Assembly (NCBI RefSeq): GCF_001418685.1 | Contig: NZ_LIVM01000001.1 | Coordinates: 62,001-126,000 of the forward strand | Source: Apibacter mensalis | Lineage (GTDB): Bacteria > Bacteroidota > Bacteroidia > Flavobacteriales > Weeksellaceae | Reading direction: 5' to 3' | DNA: 64,000 nucleotides | In this document: positions 44,036 through 53,967 of the stretch, in pieces | Layout of the letters: every line of letters begins with the position of its first letter | Numbering within the stretch: position 1 is the stretch's first letter | Position numbers and translations under genes: made by a program | Notes under the pieces: model-generated | What the model was told of the DNA's origin: nothing | What the model saw: the letters and a program-made list of their open reading frames with translations, nothing else | Database searches by the model: none

Positions 44036-47000
44036 TTAATTGGGTTGGGTTAAATAGTTCAGCTCAATTAGGGTTTGATTGTAATTATTTACTAAATCTA
44101 AATAGGTTGTATGAGCATCTATAGATGTTTTTAATATACTGCAATATTGTAAATAGTCAATTTCCCCATATCGATATTTAATCGTCGCTATTTTTATCAT
44201 TTTTTGCAATTCTTCTGAATGGGAAAAACCAAAAATGCTTAATTCCTTATCTAAAAAATTTTTCCGGTTTCTTAGTTGTTTGATTTTCAAATTTAAATTT
44301 CGTATAGTTTCCTTTCTTTTATAATCAACATTTTTCTTTTCAAGAAGAGTCTGTTCTTTAAGTTTTTTGTATTCATTATTAAATATAGGAATACTTAAAC
44401 TGATGACTCCCGCGTAATAACTGTAGCTGTGTTCTATGCTTTGCATTAGCCCGCCTATGGAAAACTCAGGTAATCGTTTGGCTTTTTCTAAAACTAAGAT
44501 TTTATTACTAACTTCCAGTTCTTTATCTAACTCATTAAGATATATAAAATCTAAACTATCCGATAAGATTTTCAGTTCTAATTTATTAAATTGATTGAGT
44601 GGTAAAAGATTATTATCTGCACTTATTCCACATAAAGAGTATATTTTGTTTTCAACCTCCATATTTTCTTGTTCATTTATTGCTTTTAGTTGAATTATTT
44701 GTTCTAATTCCGCCTTAAAAAATTGTTTTTCCATATAATCCGTCTCTCCTTTTATATATTTTAATTCAGCTTTTTTTAATCCTTCTTGGTATATGGAATC
44801 TATTTGCATTAATAAATTTTTCTTTTCTAACAAGTAAATCCATTGATTATATAATTTATCTAATTGAAAGGCAATTATATGTTTTTGTAAAGATGATTTA
44901 GCAGTAAGCCATTCTAAATGGCTATCAACAAGACTCTTTTTTTTAGTTTGTGAAAATATATTTCCTAAATTTTGTGTTACCTCCCACTGATAATCTGCTT
45001 TGCTATTGTTAAATTGTCCGTATCCTATGGTCATAGAAGTAGAATTGAGAGTATAGGCATATTTTTTTTCCAACTTTTCTTTCTGAATTTGTAATTCACT
45101 TGATTTAAGTTCCCTATTCTCTTGGTAAGCTCGTTCAATAAGATTGGAAAGAGAAACTTTTTTTTGTGCGCTAACAGAACAAATACTCCCCAAGAAAATT
45201 ATTAGTATTATAATTATTTTCGGGTTTTTATTCTTCTTAAAATTTTTATTTTCAAATACATAATATAGGACCGGAACCACCAATAGGGTTAATAAAGTAG
45301 ATGTTATAAGACCTCCGATAACAACTATGGCCAAAGGTCTTTGTACTTCAGCTCCATTTGAAGTTGACAAAGCCATAGGAAAAAAGCCTAAGGTTGCTAC
45401 CACCGCTGTCATAACTACCGGACGTAAACGGTTTATTCCTCCTTTTTTTATTATTTCCTTGAGAGAAGTATGTTTACCCGATTTTTTTAATCTATTTAAT
45501 TCGCTTACCAAAACTATTCCGTTTAATACAGCAACACCGAAAAGAGCAATAAAACCTACTCCTGCTGAAATGCTGAATGGCAATCCTCGAATCCACAAGG
45601 CAATAACTCCTCCTATGGAGGCTAAGGGCACTGATGTAAAAATTAATAATGCATATTTAAAGCTTTTGAAAGTTGCATATAATAATACCATTATAATCAA
45701 TAAAGCTATGGGAACTGCGATGCTCAATTGAGAGGTAGCTTCTTTAAGGTTTTTAAAGGCTCCTCCATATTCAATAGTATATCCTGGTGGTAATTTCACA
45801 TTTTCTTCTAATTTTGATTGAATTTTTTGTACCAAGGTGGCTATATCTGAATTTCGTACATTTACATTAATATGTATTTTCCTTTGAGCTTGCTCTCTAG
45901 AAATCATCATTGGTCCTGTTTCAAAATTCACGGATGCCACTTCAGAAATAGGAATCAGATTATGAGCAGCCGTACGTATATATAATTGTTCTAAATTCAA
46001 ACTTTTTCTATATTTTTCATCTAATCGTACCACCAAATCAAAACGGCGTTCACCTTCTACTATAACTCCTGCCTTTAAACCTGCTATTGAAGATTTTATA
46101 ACCTGATTTAATGTGTTAATATCTAATCCGTATTGTGCCAATTTATTCCTATCATAACTTATTTTCATTTGTTTTAATCCTTCGGTTTGCTCTACTTTTA
46201 CATCTACTGCTCCATCTATTTTTTTTATAATCTTAGCGGATCGATCTGCTAACTTTTTTAATTCTCCTGAATCTTCTCCAAAAATTTTAATTACTACCTC
46301 TGACTTTGCTCCGGTCATCAGCTCATTAAATCTTAACTGTATGGGCTGAGAAAATTCAAAAGTTGCTCCAAGTATTGCCGATATTTTTTCTTTTATTCTA
46401 GCCACTAATTCCTCTTGTGTTTTTGCTGATACCCATTGATCTTTCTCTTTTAAAACAATCATAATATCTGAATCTTCTATTCCCATAGGATCCGTTGGAA
46501 CCTCAGCTGTTCCTATTTTTGAAATTACATGCAGTACTTCCGGAAAGTTATTTTTAATTATCTTTTCAACCTTTGTTGTGGTACGTATACTTTCCTCTAA
46601 TGAGCTTCCGGGCTGAATGGTCATCTGCATCGCTATATTTCCTTCTTTCAAGGTCGGAACAAATTCAGCCCCCATATTAGCAAAAACAAATACGAATAAA
46701 AGCCAGATTAAAAAAACGCATCCAATCAGGATATAGGGTATTTGCAATACTTTTTCCAAAACAGGCAGATAAATTGACTTTAGCTTATTTATAATTTTAT
46801 CTGCAAAAGTTGCTTTGTTTTCAATATTCTTACTGAGAAAAATGCTAGTTAACACAGGTACATAGGTCAAAGAAAGTATAAGTGCTCCTACAATGGCAAA
46901 ACTAATGACGATAGCCATGGGTCTAAACATTTTACCTTCTATTCCTTTTAAAGTCATAATCGGAATAAAAACCAGTATGATAATAATGATTCCAAAAGCT

Positions 47001-48343
47001 GCTGATTTATATATTTCTCCTGCCGTTTTAGATACTACTTCATCTAATTGTTTTTGAGTAAGATTTCTTCCTAAATATTTTGTATGTAAAACATAAATGA
47101 CCGATTCCACTATTATAATTGCCCCATCCACGACAATTCCAAAATCTATAGCCCCTAATGAAAGTAAATTTGCAGAAATTCCTAATAGGTCCATCATTAT
47201 CAGAGCAAATAATAAGGAAAGAGGAATAATTGACGCTACAATTAGCCCTGCCCTTATATTCCCTAATAAGATAATTACCACAAAAATTACTATAATCCCT
47301 CCTTCCATTAGATTCTTTTTAACAGTCGAGATGGTTTTTTCAATGAGATTGGCTCTATCCAAATAGATATATATATCTAATCCCTTCGGTAATGTCTTTT
47401 TTATTTTATTAATTCTTTCTTTCACATTGTGAACTGTTTTATAAGAATTTTCCCCTTTTAACATTAATGTGATTCCTCCAACCACTTCGCCCTTTCCATC
47501 CATAGTCATAGCTCCAAATCTTTGAGCTGAAGCATATTTTACTTTTGCTATATCTGAAATTTTTATTGGTACTTGTTCTTTTACTGCAACAACAGTATTC
47601 TCAATATCTTGAAAATTTTTTAGCCTTCCTTCTGTTCGGATATAAAATAAATGTTGTTTTTGTTGAATATAACCTGACCCTGAATTTTGATTATTTTTCT
47701 CTAATGCATTATAAACTTCTTCTAAAGTAATATGATAATTTTGTAATGAAATAGGATTTACAGCAACTTCATATTCTTTTACTTTTCCTCCAAAACTTGA
47801 AATTTCTATAATCCCTTCGATTCCATTAAGCTGTTTTTTAATTATCCAATCTTGAATTGTCCTTAATTCTTCTATAGTATAAGTGGATTCATATCCAGAA
47901 TCAACTTTAATTATATATTGGCAAATTTCACCTAATCCTGTGGTTATTGGCATTAATTGCGGTTCTCCTATTCCACTTGGAATATCACTTTTAGCGATAT
48001 CTAACTGTTCTTTAACCAACTGTCTAGCCTGTATAATGGGTATGCTTTCTTTAAATACTATTGTAATAATAGATAAACCGAATCTCGAAATGGATCGTAC
48101 TTCCATAACCCCCGGAATATTTCTTAATTCTGACTCCAAGGGTATGGTTATTAATTGCTCGACTTCCTGTGGTGCTAAAGTTGGTGAAGTGGTTACTACC
48201 TGAACCTGATTATTGGTTATATCCGGAGTAGCGTCTATGCTAATATGTTGAAGAGAATTGAAACCTCCCACCAGCAACATGATAACACCCAATGCAACCA
48301 ATAATTTATATTTTATTGATAACTCAATTATAGTTTGAAACAT
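44036..48343 (-). CDS. CzcA/CusA heavy-metal RND pump fused to a TolC-like outer-membrane domain
   Basis: 1435-residue proton-driven heavy-metal pump. The RND part (about 1-1030) has helix-4 acidic residues in DFGIVVDGAIIIVE (D400, D406, E413), the HME signature of the Co/Zn/Cd/Ni type rather than the copper type. At about 1035-1060 a hydrophobic, signal-peptide-like segment ending SVSAQ follows, then a TolC-like region (1060-1435) with long Gln/Glu/Lys-rich helices and ASL-type repeats. Fusion of pump and outer-membrane factor is known in Bacteroidota. No internal stop or frameshift is present. Metal specificity is inferred only from the motif. Confidence 0.9.
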   Translation of the reverse strand: MFQTIIELSIKYKLLVALGVIMLLVGGFNSLQHISIDATPDITNNQVQVVTTSPTLAPQEVEQLITIPLESELRNIPGVMEVRSISRFGLSIITIVFKESIPIIQARQLVKEQLDIAKSDIPSGIGEPQLMPITTGLGEICQYIIKVDSGYESTYTIEELRTIQDWIIKKQLNGIEGIIEISSFGGKVKEYEVAVNPISLQNYHITLEEVYNALEKNNQNSGSGYIQQKQHLFYIRTEGRLKNFQDIENTVVAVKEQVPIKISDIAKVKYASAQRFGAMTMDGKGEVVGGITLMLKGENSYKTVHNVKERINKIKKTLPKGLDIYIYLDRANLIEKTISTVKKNLMEGGIIVIFVVIILLGNIRAGLIVASIIPLSLLFALIMMDLLGISANLLSLGAIDFGIVVDGAIIIVESVIYVLHTKYLGRNLTQKQLDEVVSKTAGEIYKSAAFGIIIIILVFIPIMTLKGIEGKMFRPMAIVISFAIVGALILSLTYVPVLTSIFLSKNIENKATFADKIINKLKSIYLPVLEKVLQIPYILIGCVFLIWLLFVFVFANMGAEFVPTLKEGNIAMQMTIQPGSSLEESIRTTTKVEKIIKNNFPEVLHVISKIGTAEVPTDPMGIEDSDIMIVLKEKDQWVSAKTQEELVARIKEKISAILGATFEFSQPIQLRFNELMTGAKSEVVIKIFGEDSGELKKLADRSAKIIKKIDGAVDVKVEQTEGLKQMKISYDRNKLAQYGLDINTLNQVIKSSIAGLKAGVIVEGERRFDLVVRLDEKYRKSLNLEQLYIRTAAHNLIPISEVASVNFETGPMMISREQAQRKIHINVNVRNSDIATLVQKIQSKLEENVKLPPGYTIEYGGAFKNLKEATSQLSIAVPIALLIIMVLLYATFKSFKYALLIFTSVPLASIGGVIALWIRGLPFSISAGVGFIALFGVAVLNGIVLVSELNRLKKSGKHTSLKEIIKKGGINRLRPVVMTAVVATLGFFPMALSTSNGAEVQRPLAIVVIGGLITSTLLTLLVVPVLYYVFENKNFKKNKNPKIIIILIIFLGSICSVSAQKKVSLSNLIERAYQENRELKSSELQIQKEKLEKKYAYTLNSTSMTIGYGQFNNSKADYQWEVTQNLGNIFSQTKKKSLVDSHLEWLTAKSSLQKHIIAFQLDKLYNQWIYLLEKKNLLMQIDSIYQEGLKKAELKYIKGETDYMEKQFFKAELEQIIQLKAINEQENMEVENKIYSLCGISADNNLLPLNQFNKLELKILSDSLDFIYLNELDKELEVSNKILVLEKAKRLPEFSIGGLMQSIEHSYSYYAGVISLSIPIFNNEYKKLKEQTLLEKKNVDYKRKETIRNLNLKIKQLRNRKNFLDKELSIFGFSHSEELQKMIKIATIKYRYGEIDYLQYCSILKTSIDAHTTYLDLVNNYNQTLIELNYLTQPN

Positions 48344-48491
48344 GATTATATTTTTATGAATTACGAATAGAAATGTATAGTTAAACTCTTTGTTATGGAC
48401 TTTCTTAAAAGTTAAATTAAAGAGCTATTATTAACGTAAATAACAACTAAGTATAAATGAAAATTAATTATTTTATACGAGTAATAATTTT

Positions 48492-48538
48492 ATTTACGGA
48501 GTATAAAATAGTTAATTAATTTGATTATTTCCGTAAAT
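48492..48538. repeat. Inverted repeat between the metal pump gene and the upstream exported protein
   Basis: ATTTACGGA (48492-48500) and TCCGTAAAT (48530-48538) are perfect inverted copies, 29 bases apart, in the 222-base spacer before the pump. It may be a regulator site or a hairpin in the transcript. Confidence 0.45.
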
Positions 48539-48565
48539 TATAATATAGTGGTATTCTTTAACTTT

Positions 48566-48961
48566 TTATAGAGGAGGAGCCCTCAAACCACTCCCTAAAT
48601 AATTCTCTGATGAGATTTTAGAAAAGATATAGTAATAATTAGAATCTTTTTTTACCAAATTCCATAATTGAAAATTAATATTTGATAAAAATTCCGAAAT
48701 TATATAAATTAAATTCTGAGAAAATTCATAATTAGTAATTGATAATTTAAATTCGTCTAAATTTTTTTCTCCTAAATTTATATGTTTAATAATATCCTCA
48801 AGCTTCTCAAATATATGGGTTGAATGATTATTTTTAGATTCAGTTAAAAAACATTCGTGAAGAGCAATTTCAAATCTTACCTTATGTTGATGGGGCACAA
48901 AGGAATGTACTACAATCACTAAAGTAGCAAAAAAAACAAATATTTTACTAACTGTCTTCAA
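48566..48961 (-). CDS. Small exported His-containing protein upstream of the metal pump
   Basis: 131 residues with an N-terminal hydrophobic segment (about 6-20) followed by FVPHQHK and, later, LHECFL and NNHSTHIF, giving possible metal ligands. No family is recognised with certainty; small HxH proteins of this kind precede metal efflux operons in Bacteroidota. The only usable start is TTG at 48961. It lies 222 bases upstream of the pump on the same strand. Confidence 0.6.
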   Translation of the reverse strand: MKTVSKIFVFFATLVIVVHSFVPHQHKVRFEIALHECFLTESKNNHSTHIFEKLEDIIKHINLGEKNLDEFKLSITNYEFSQNLIYIISEFLSNINFQLWNLVKKDSNYYYIFSKISSENYLGSGLRAPPL

Positions 48962-49032
48962 ATATCACAAATTTAGATATTTTATTAAAATAAATTACCA
49001 ATTTAAAATGCTATTTTATTATAATATTATAT

Positions 49033-50448
49033 TTAAATAGCTTTCTTATCTCCCCCTACAGTTTTAAATACAGTACCCAAGATAATTATTATATCTAAAA
49101 GAAAAGACCATTTTCTAACATAATATACATCTGCAATTATCCTTTTCTGCATATCTTCCTTAGAGTTTATTTCTCCTCTAAAACCTTTAACTTGAGCTAA
49201 ACCGGTAATTCCAGGTTTAACATAATGTCTAAGACTGTATTTCAATAAATGATCATTGTAATAGTTATCTTGAACTACCATATGAGGCCTGGGCCCAACA
49301 ACAGACATATTACCTTTTAAAACATTAAAAAACTGAGGCATTTCATCTAAGCTAGATTTACGTAATATACCACCTAATTTGGTAATTCTTGAATCACCTT
49401 TTACAGTAGCTTTAATATCATTATCTTTACTGTTTTTCATCGTTCTGAATTTATAACAGTGGAATATTTTACCTCCAAATCCAACTCTTTTTTGAAGATA
49501 TAAAACCGGCTTGCCTGAATCAAGCAAAATAGCTACGCTTATAAGTGGATATAACCAACTTAGGATAAAAACGATTACAAATAATGAAAATAATATATCA
49601 AAGATTCTTTTTAAAATCTGGTTCCAACTATCATCTAAGGGGAATTTTTTAAATAACAATATTGGAAATGTATCATAATATTCTAAAGTTAAACTATAAA
49701 ATGAATCATATACTGTGCTTGGAATAAATCTGATTTCAATGTGGAGTTTTTGTGCTAATATTACCAGTTCATCATGAACATCGTGAGGTAGTTTTCCATT
49801 TAAAGAAAAAAATATAATTTGTATTTCTTCTTCTAATATAAAATACTTTAGCTTAATTAAATCAAATTCATATATATTTTTCTTTATATCATCTTGAACA
49901 TTTGATAAAAAATTTCCACAATTTATATATCCATAATCTTTTCTTTTGGATAAAAATTTGATAAAAGAATGAGTATTTTTATTTTCATCAACAAAAATAA
50001 CTCGTCTATAGTTACCTCCTAAACTTCTATATATTTTTAAAAACAGAAAAAGAACAGCTCTGGTTAAAAATGTAAATAAAAAAAGAGTTATTAAAAAAAA
50101 TAGGGTTACCCTATTTGAAAATAAATCATCTTTTTTTATACCCGAAACAGCAAAGGCTATGATACTAAAAATAACTATTTGATATAAATTATTCTTTAAA
50201 ATTAAACCAATACCTGTATTTCTTTTTATCTCATAGAGATGTGTTTTCAATGAAATAAAATACCAACTCATTAAAAATAATATTAAAACTTTATAGTGAG
50301 CATCTAACAATCCATTAAATGATACTACGTGGATACCTAAATGATGATATTGGATTTTTAAATAATGAAAGAATAAGATGATTATAAAAACTAAATCGAG
50401 TATTAATTGCAAAATATAGCTATTTTTTGAATATCGAGTATACCTCAT
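49033..50448 (-). CDS. Undecaprenyl-phosphate sugar phosphotransferase (WcaJ-like initiating enzyme)
   Basis: Polyisoprenyl-phosphate hexose-1-phosphate transferase that loads the first sugar-phosphate onto undecaprenyl phosphate for polysaccharide assembly. The N-terminal part has four helices (about 10-130) and a nucleotide-binding-like middle (RRVIFVDENKNTHSFI), then the catalytic domain: KRIFDILFSL (start near 265), QKRVGFGGKIFHCYKFRTM, SLDEMPQFFNVLKGNMSVVGPRP, and KPGITGLAQVKGFRGE. Length 471 aa is normal. It opens the polysaccharide locus and is divergent from a GT4 gene. Confidence 0.93.
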   Translation of the reverse strand: MRYTRYSKNSYILQLILDLVFIIILFFHYLKIQYHHLGIHVVSFNGLLDAHYKVLILFLMSWYFISLKTHLYEIKRNTGIGLILKNNLYQIVIFSIIAFAVSGIKKDDLFSNRVTLFFLITLFLFTFLTRAVLFLFLKIYRSLGGNYRRVIFVDENKNTHSFIKFLSKRKDYGYINCGNFLSNVQDDIKKNIYEFDLIKLKYFILEEEIQIIFFSLNGKLPHDVHDELVILAQKLHIEIRFIPSTVYDSFYSLTLEYYDTFPILLFKKFPLDDSWNQILKRIFDILFSLFVIVFILSWLYPLISVAILLDSGKPVLYLQKRVGFGGKIFHCYKFRTMKNSKDNDIKATVKGDSRITKLGGILRKSSLDEMPQFFNVLKGNMSVVGPRPHMVVQDNYYNDHLLKYSLRHYVKPGITGLAQVKGFRGEINSKEDMQKRIIADVYYVRKWSFLLDIIIILGTVFKTVGGDKKAI

Positions 50449-50596
50449 ACATCCTTAAATTTACATAAAATAAAAAATAATTTTACATTCAATAAAAATA
50501 ATCATTTTTTCTTTAATAAATATTTTTTATTTTTTCTATTTTTAGTCCATATTAATATTAAGATAGTAAACGTAAAAATTTTAAAAAAAATATTTA

Positions 50597-51703
50597 ATGA
50601 TAGAAAAAATTAAAGTTTTACATATAGTTGAAGCTCTGGGTGGAGGTGTATATACTTATATTAAAGATTTATCAATTTTTTTTGGAAAATATAATATGAT
50701 TTTTGATACTACTATTGCTTATAGTTCTAAACGTCCTGAAGTTTCCAATTTAGACTTAAAAAAAGAGTTGTCAAACGGAGTTACACTAATAGAATCAGAT
50801 ATGAATAAAGAAATTTCATTAAAAGATTTTAAAAGTATATATGAGTTAACAAAACTTTGCAAATCTTTACAACCACAAATTATTCACCTACATTCTTCTA
50901 AAGCTGGTATATTAGGTAAAATTGTTTCATTATTTTATAATAAAGCTATCGTTTTTTATACGCCTCATGGTTATTCTTTTTTACGAAAGGATATTTCTTT
51001 TATAAAAAAACAATTTTATTATTATATAGAAAAATTTACTACCAAATTTTTAGGAGGTATTACAATTGCTTGTGGAGATAGTGAATTTGAATATGGAAAA
51101 AAAATGGGTAAGGCCTTATTGGTAAGAAATGGAATTAATATTGAATATATATTAAATAAATTTAAGCCTTCTAAAGTTTATAACCAATGCATAACTATAG
51201 GTATAGTTGGTAGAATTTCTTATATAAAAAATCCTTGGTTATTTAATAAAATTGCATTAAATAATCCAAATCTTAATTTTATTTGGATTGGTGATGGCGA
51301 ATTACGAAAAACAATTTCTGCACCTAATATAACTATAACTGGTTGGCTTAATAGAGAAGAAATATTTACCTATTTAAATCAATTGGATATTTACATTCAA
51401 ACTTCACTTTGGGAGGGTTTACCTATAGCTCCATTAGAAGCTATGACTTTTCAAAAACCTATACTTGCAACCAACATAGAAGGAAACAAGGACATTGTAT
51501 TACATGGAAAAACCGGGTTCTTATTTACTAACGAAAATGATATTCAAGAATATATAGAAATTCTAAAAGATACTTCAACACGGGATCAAATGGGAAAAGC
51601 TGGACTTAAAAGATGCATGGAACACTTTGATTTAAATAAAAATTTTACTATTCTAAAGAATATTTATTTGGATTGCTTAAATAAAGATATCCAAATAGAC
51701 TAG
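50597..51703 (+). CDS. Glycosyltransferase family 4
   Basis: GT-B retaining glycosyltransferase, 368 aa. N-terminal donor-facing region starts VLHIVEALGGGVYTYIKDL; IIHLHSSKAGILGK and YTPHGYSFLR follow; the C-terminal GT4 signature is TSLWEGLPIAPLEAMTFQKPILATNIEG near 275-302, with the E-x7-E pair in EGLPIAPLE. It is the only plus-strand gene of the locus, and its last 56 bases overlap the end of the opposing O-antigen ligase-like gene. Sugar and linkage are unknown. Confidence 0.88.
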   Translation: MIEKIKVLHIVEALGGGVYTYIKDLSIFFGKYNMIFDTTIAYSSKRPEVSNLDLKKELSNGVTLIESDMNKEISLKDFKSIYELTKLCKSLQPQIIHLHSSKAGILGKIVSLFYNKAIVFYTPHGYSFLRKDISFIKKQFYYYIEKFTTKFLGGITIACGDSEFEYGKKMGKALLVRNGINIEYILNKFKPSKVYNQCITIGIVGRISYIKNPWLFNKIALNNPNLNFIWIGDGELRKTISAPNITITGWLNREEIFTYLNQLDIYIQTSLWEGLPIAPLEAMTFQKPILATNIEGNKDIVLHGKTGFLFTNENDIQEYIEILKDTSTRDQMGKAGLKRCMEHFDLNKNFTILKNIYLDCLNKDIQID

Positions 51704-52925
51704 TGAAGATACAGCTAAATACTATTCCATCAAATCGTATTAAAAAATCATCTGTAATATTAGATATTATAAAGGATATAGAATAAAAGATTATTAACGA
51801 ATTATGTAATTTAAACCCTATATAAAGAGGTGATGCCATAAATACTATTAATATCACTAAACCTATAATCCCAAATCTAACTAAATAGTCTAAATATTGA
51901 TTGTGAATCGGAAACTTATATTTAAATAAAAACATTTGATCTGATTCGTAGTAGTAATCAAATAATTTTCTTTTTCCATCAGAGGCTCCTACCCCAAGCC
52001 AAATATTTCTTTTAGATAGATCAATAGCTGATTTCCAAATACTTAATCTTGTAACTAACGAATTATAAATTTCACCTTCAGGATTTTCAATCTCATCAAG
52101 CTTACCAATTTTATCCATATTTCCAAATGAAACAGTTGTGTATTTCTTTATAGTATAGGGAAAAATGCTTATAAATATAACTGTGAATATAATAATTAAG
52201 GATGTAATTAATACTGTCTGTTTTATTGTAAATGAAGATTTAAATCTATATAAGGTTATAAAAATTGAACCTAATACTGAGCAGCAAACAGCTATTCTGG
52301 TATTAATTATAAAAACAAAACACAATAAAATAACATAGGTAATGAAATTAAGGATTTTTTCATAACAATTTTTTGGGTTTATATTATAAAAAATATATAA
52401 AGCACTTACACAACAAAAAGACACTATTAGATTAAGCGCCGGCGCATGATTATTATCTATAGATCTCGCAAAACTATATCCCATATCCCATACATCAATT
52501 CCATTTAAATAATTTGTTAAATTATCTTTATAAAAAAGAACATACCTAATTAAAAAGCAAATTAAAATTATGCACATTATTTTTGTCCAATAATTTATTA
52601 ATTTAAAAACATCTATTTTAATAAGAGAAGAAAGGGCAAAAAAAGGTAAAAACAAATAAATTATTTTTTTTTCCAAAGATTTTAATCCATAATAATTGTA
52701 ATCATTATTCCAAAACATTAAAACTTCAATCAGAAAAGGCATTGACAAGATAATTATTAACCAATTGAGTTTAAATTCAAATTTTACTTTACTATAAACT
52801 AAAATCTGGAATACGACATATAATATAATTATAATTGTACAAATTGACCTAAATATTATTGTACTTAAAATTAATAATAAAAAAATAAAATTTATATTTT
52901 CAAGTTTCTTATTTTTTAACATCAT
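51648..52925 (-). CDS. O-antigen ligase/polymerase-like membrane protein (WaaL/Wzy_C type)
   Basis: 425-residue polytopic protein with about ten to eleven helices and one large periplasmic loop at about 270-360. That loop contains LGVGASDGKRK and the characteristic HNQYLDYLVRFGIIGL segment of the O-antigen ligase superfamily, with the conserved His. It could ligate the polymer to lipid A core or polymerise it. Its 3' end overlaps the opposing GT4 gene by 56 bases, and its 5' end overlaps the preceding membrane protein gene by 17 bases. Confidence 0.82.
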   Translation of the reverse strand: MMLKNKKLENINFIFLLLILSTIIFRSICTIIIILYVVFQILVYSKVKFEFKLNWLIIILSMPFLIEVLMFWNNDYNYYGLKSLEKKIIYLFLPFFALSSLIKIDVFKLINYWTKIMCIILICFLIRYVLFYKDNLTNYLNGIDVWDMGYSFARSIDNNHAPALNLIVSFCCVSALYIFYNINPKNCYEKILNFITYVILLCFVFIINTRIAVCCSVLGSIFITLYRFKSSFTIKQTVLITSLIIIFTVIFISIFPYTIKKYTTVSFGNMDKIGKLDEIENPEGEIYNSLVTRLSIWKSAIDLSKRNIWLGVGASDGKRKLFDYYYESDQMFLFKYKFPIHNQYLDYLVRFGIIGLVILIVFMASPLYIGFKLHNSLIIFYSISFIISNITDDFLIRFDGIVFSCIFTSLFGYLYLSNPNKYSLE

Positions 52926-53967
52926 AAAATAAAATAAAATAAATCAAAGGAAATATTCCTGCTTTATGCCTTATGGAAGACCCTAAATCTGGCTCAAATA
53001 ATCCTTGCACAATAAAAAAAGTAAATGTAATATAAAATGCCCAGTTATAATTATTTTCTTGATTATTGGCTTTCAATTTATTTTTAAATTTTATGAATAA
53101 GTTTACAAATAGGGTTAATTGCCATATTGAAAACATTATAACTTGAGGAGAAAATGATAAAAACGAATTTATGGGTATATTAACGACCACAAAACCATAT
53201 AAAATTGATATAGCTTCTCCATACCAAGTATTAGTTGGAAGTGGTGGAACTATTGCAGATTTAGATTCTTGTTTTATATTGGGATCATCGAAGCGAGCTT
53301 CATTTAATTCTGTCCTATTTTTATCCGACATATAACCGTCTTTAAATACTCCATATGTTAAGCTTATAATAATAATAAATAATAAACCATACAATATAAG
53401 TGCATATATATTATTAATTTTTAGTTTATGTAAAATACTAAATAAAATTGACAAAATTAAAACTATAAAATAATAAGTTCTAAAAACCAGAGAAAATAAT
53501 ATAAGTAATATACATATCAAAATTCGATTTCTAATAATATGATGTTTTCTCTTAATTATTTTAATAAGTAAAGCACAAAATAAAAATGTGATAAAATCTT
53601 TAGATTGCATCGATAAATAAATTCCTAAAATAAAAAATGAAAAATACATCAATACATTATTTATCCTTATTTTATCAAAGTTTGGTGGAACACATATTTT
53701 CAATAAAATATAAATTAATATTGGATATTGTATCATAGCTACCACTGGATAAGGCAGCCATCTCATACATGTTATTGAATAAAATAAAATAGAAAATTGA
53801 AAACTACCTATGTAACCTTTTAAATTCCATGGATTATTAATAATAGTTAACGCATCTGAAAAATATTTTTTAGGCAATAAATAACTACAAAAAATTGCCA
53901 AAATAAATGCTAAAAGTGCAAAACTGTAAAAAACAAATTTACTTCTAGTAATTAACAGATTATTCAT
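52909..53967 (-). CDS. Polysaccharide polymerase-like membrane protein (Wzy candidate)
   Basis: 352-residue polytopic protein with about nine to ten helices and little other similarity. A periplasmic loop near 215-260 is rich in Asn, Pro and charged residues, and the C-terminal FEPDLGSSIRHKAGIFPLI resembles the D-x-G-x-x-x-R-H segment of several Wzy/EpsG-like polymerases. This, plus location between a GT and a ligase-like gene, suggests the repeat-unit polymerase. Start ATG at 53967 overlaps the GT4 gene by 8 bases. Confidence 0.65.
   Translation of the reverse strand: MNNLLITRSKFVFYSFALLAFILAIFCSYLLPKKYFSDALTIINNPWNLKGYIGSFQFSILFYSITCMRWLPYPVVAMIQYPILIYILLKICVPPNFDKIRINNVLMYFSFFILGIYLSMQSKDFITFLFCALLIKIIKRKHHIIRNRILICILLILFSLVFRTYYFIVLILSILFSILHKLKINNIYALILYGLLFIIIISLTYGVFKDGYMSDKNRTELNEARFDDPNIKQESKSAIVPPLPTNTWYGEAISILYGFVVVNIPINSFLSFSPQVIMFSIWQLTLFVNLFIKFKNKLKANNQENNYNWAFYITFTFFIVQGLFEPDLGSSIRHKAGIFPLIYFILFYDVKK

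Noticed and set aside
45327-45731. 134-residue plus-strand open frame opposite the metal pump gene
   Set aside because: Lies wholly within the fused pump gene on the other strand, is low in conserved features and has no promoter; it is a shadow of the membrane-helix codons.
47883-48203. 106-residue plus-strand frame opposite the start of the pump gene
   Set aside because: Antisense shadow of the RND N-terminal region; composition follows the opposite strand.
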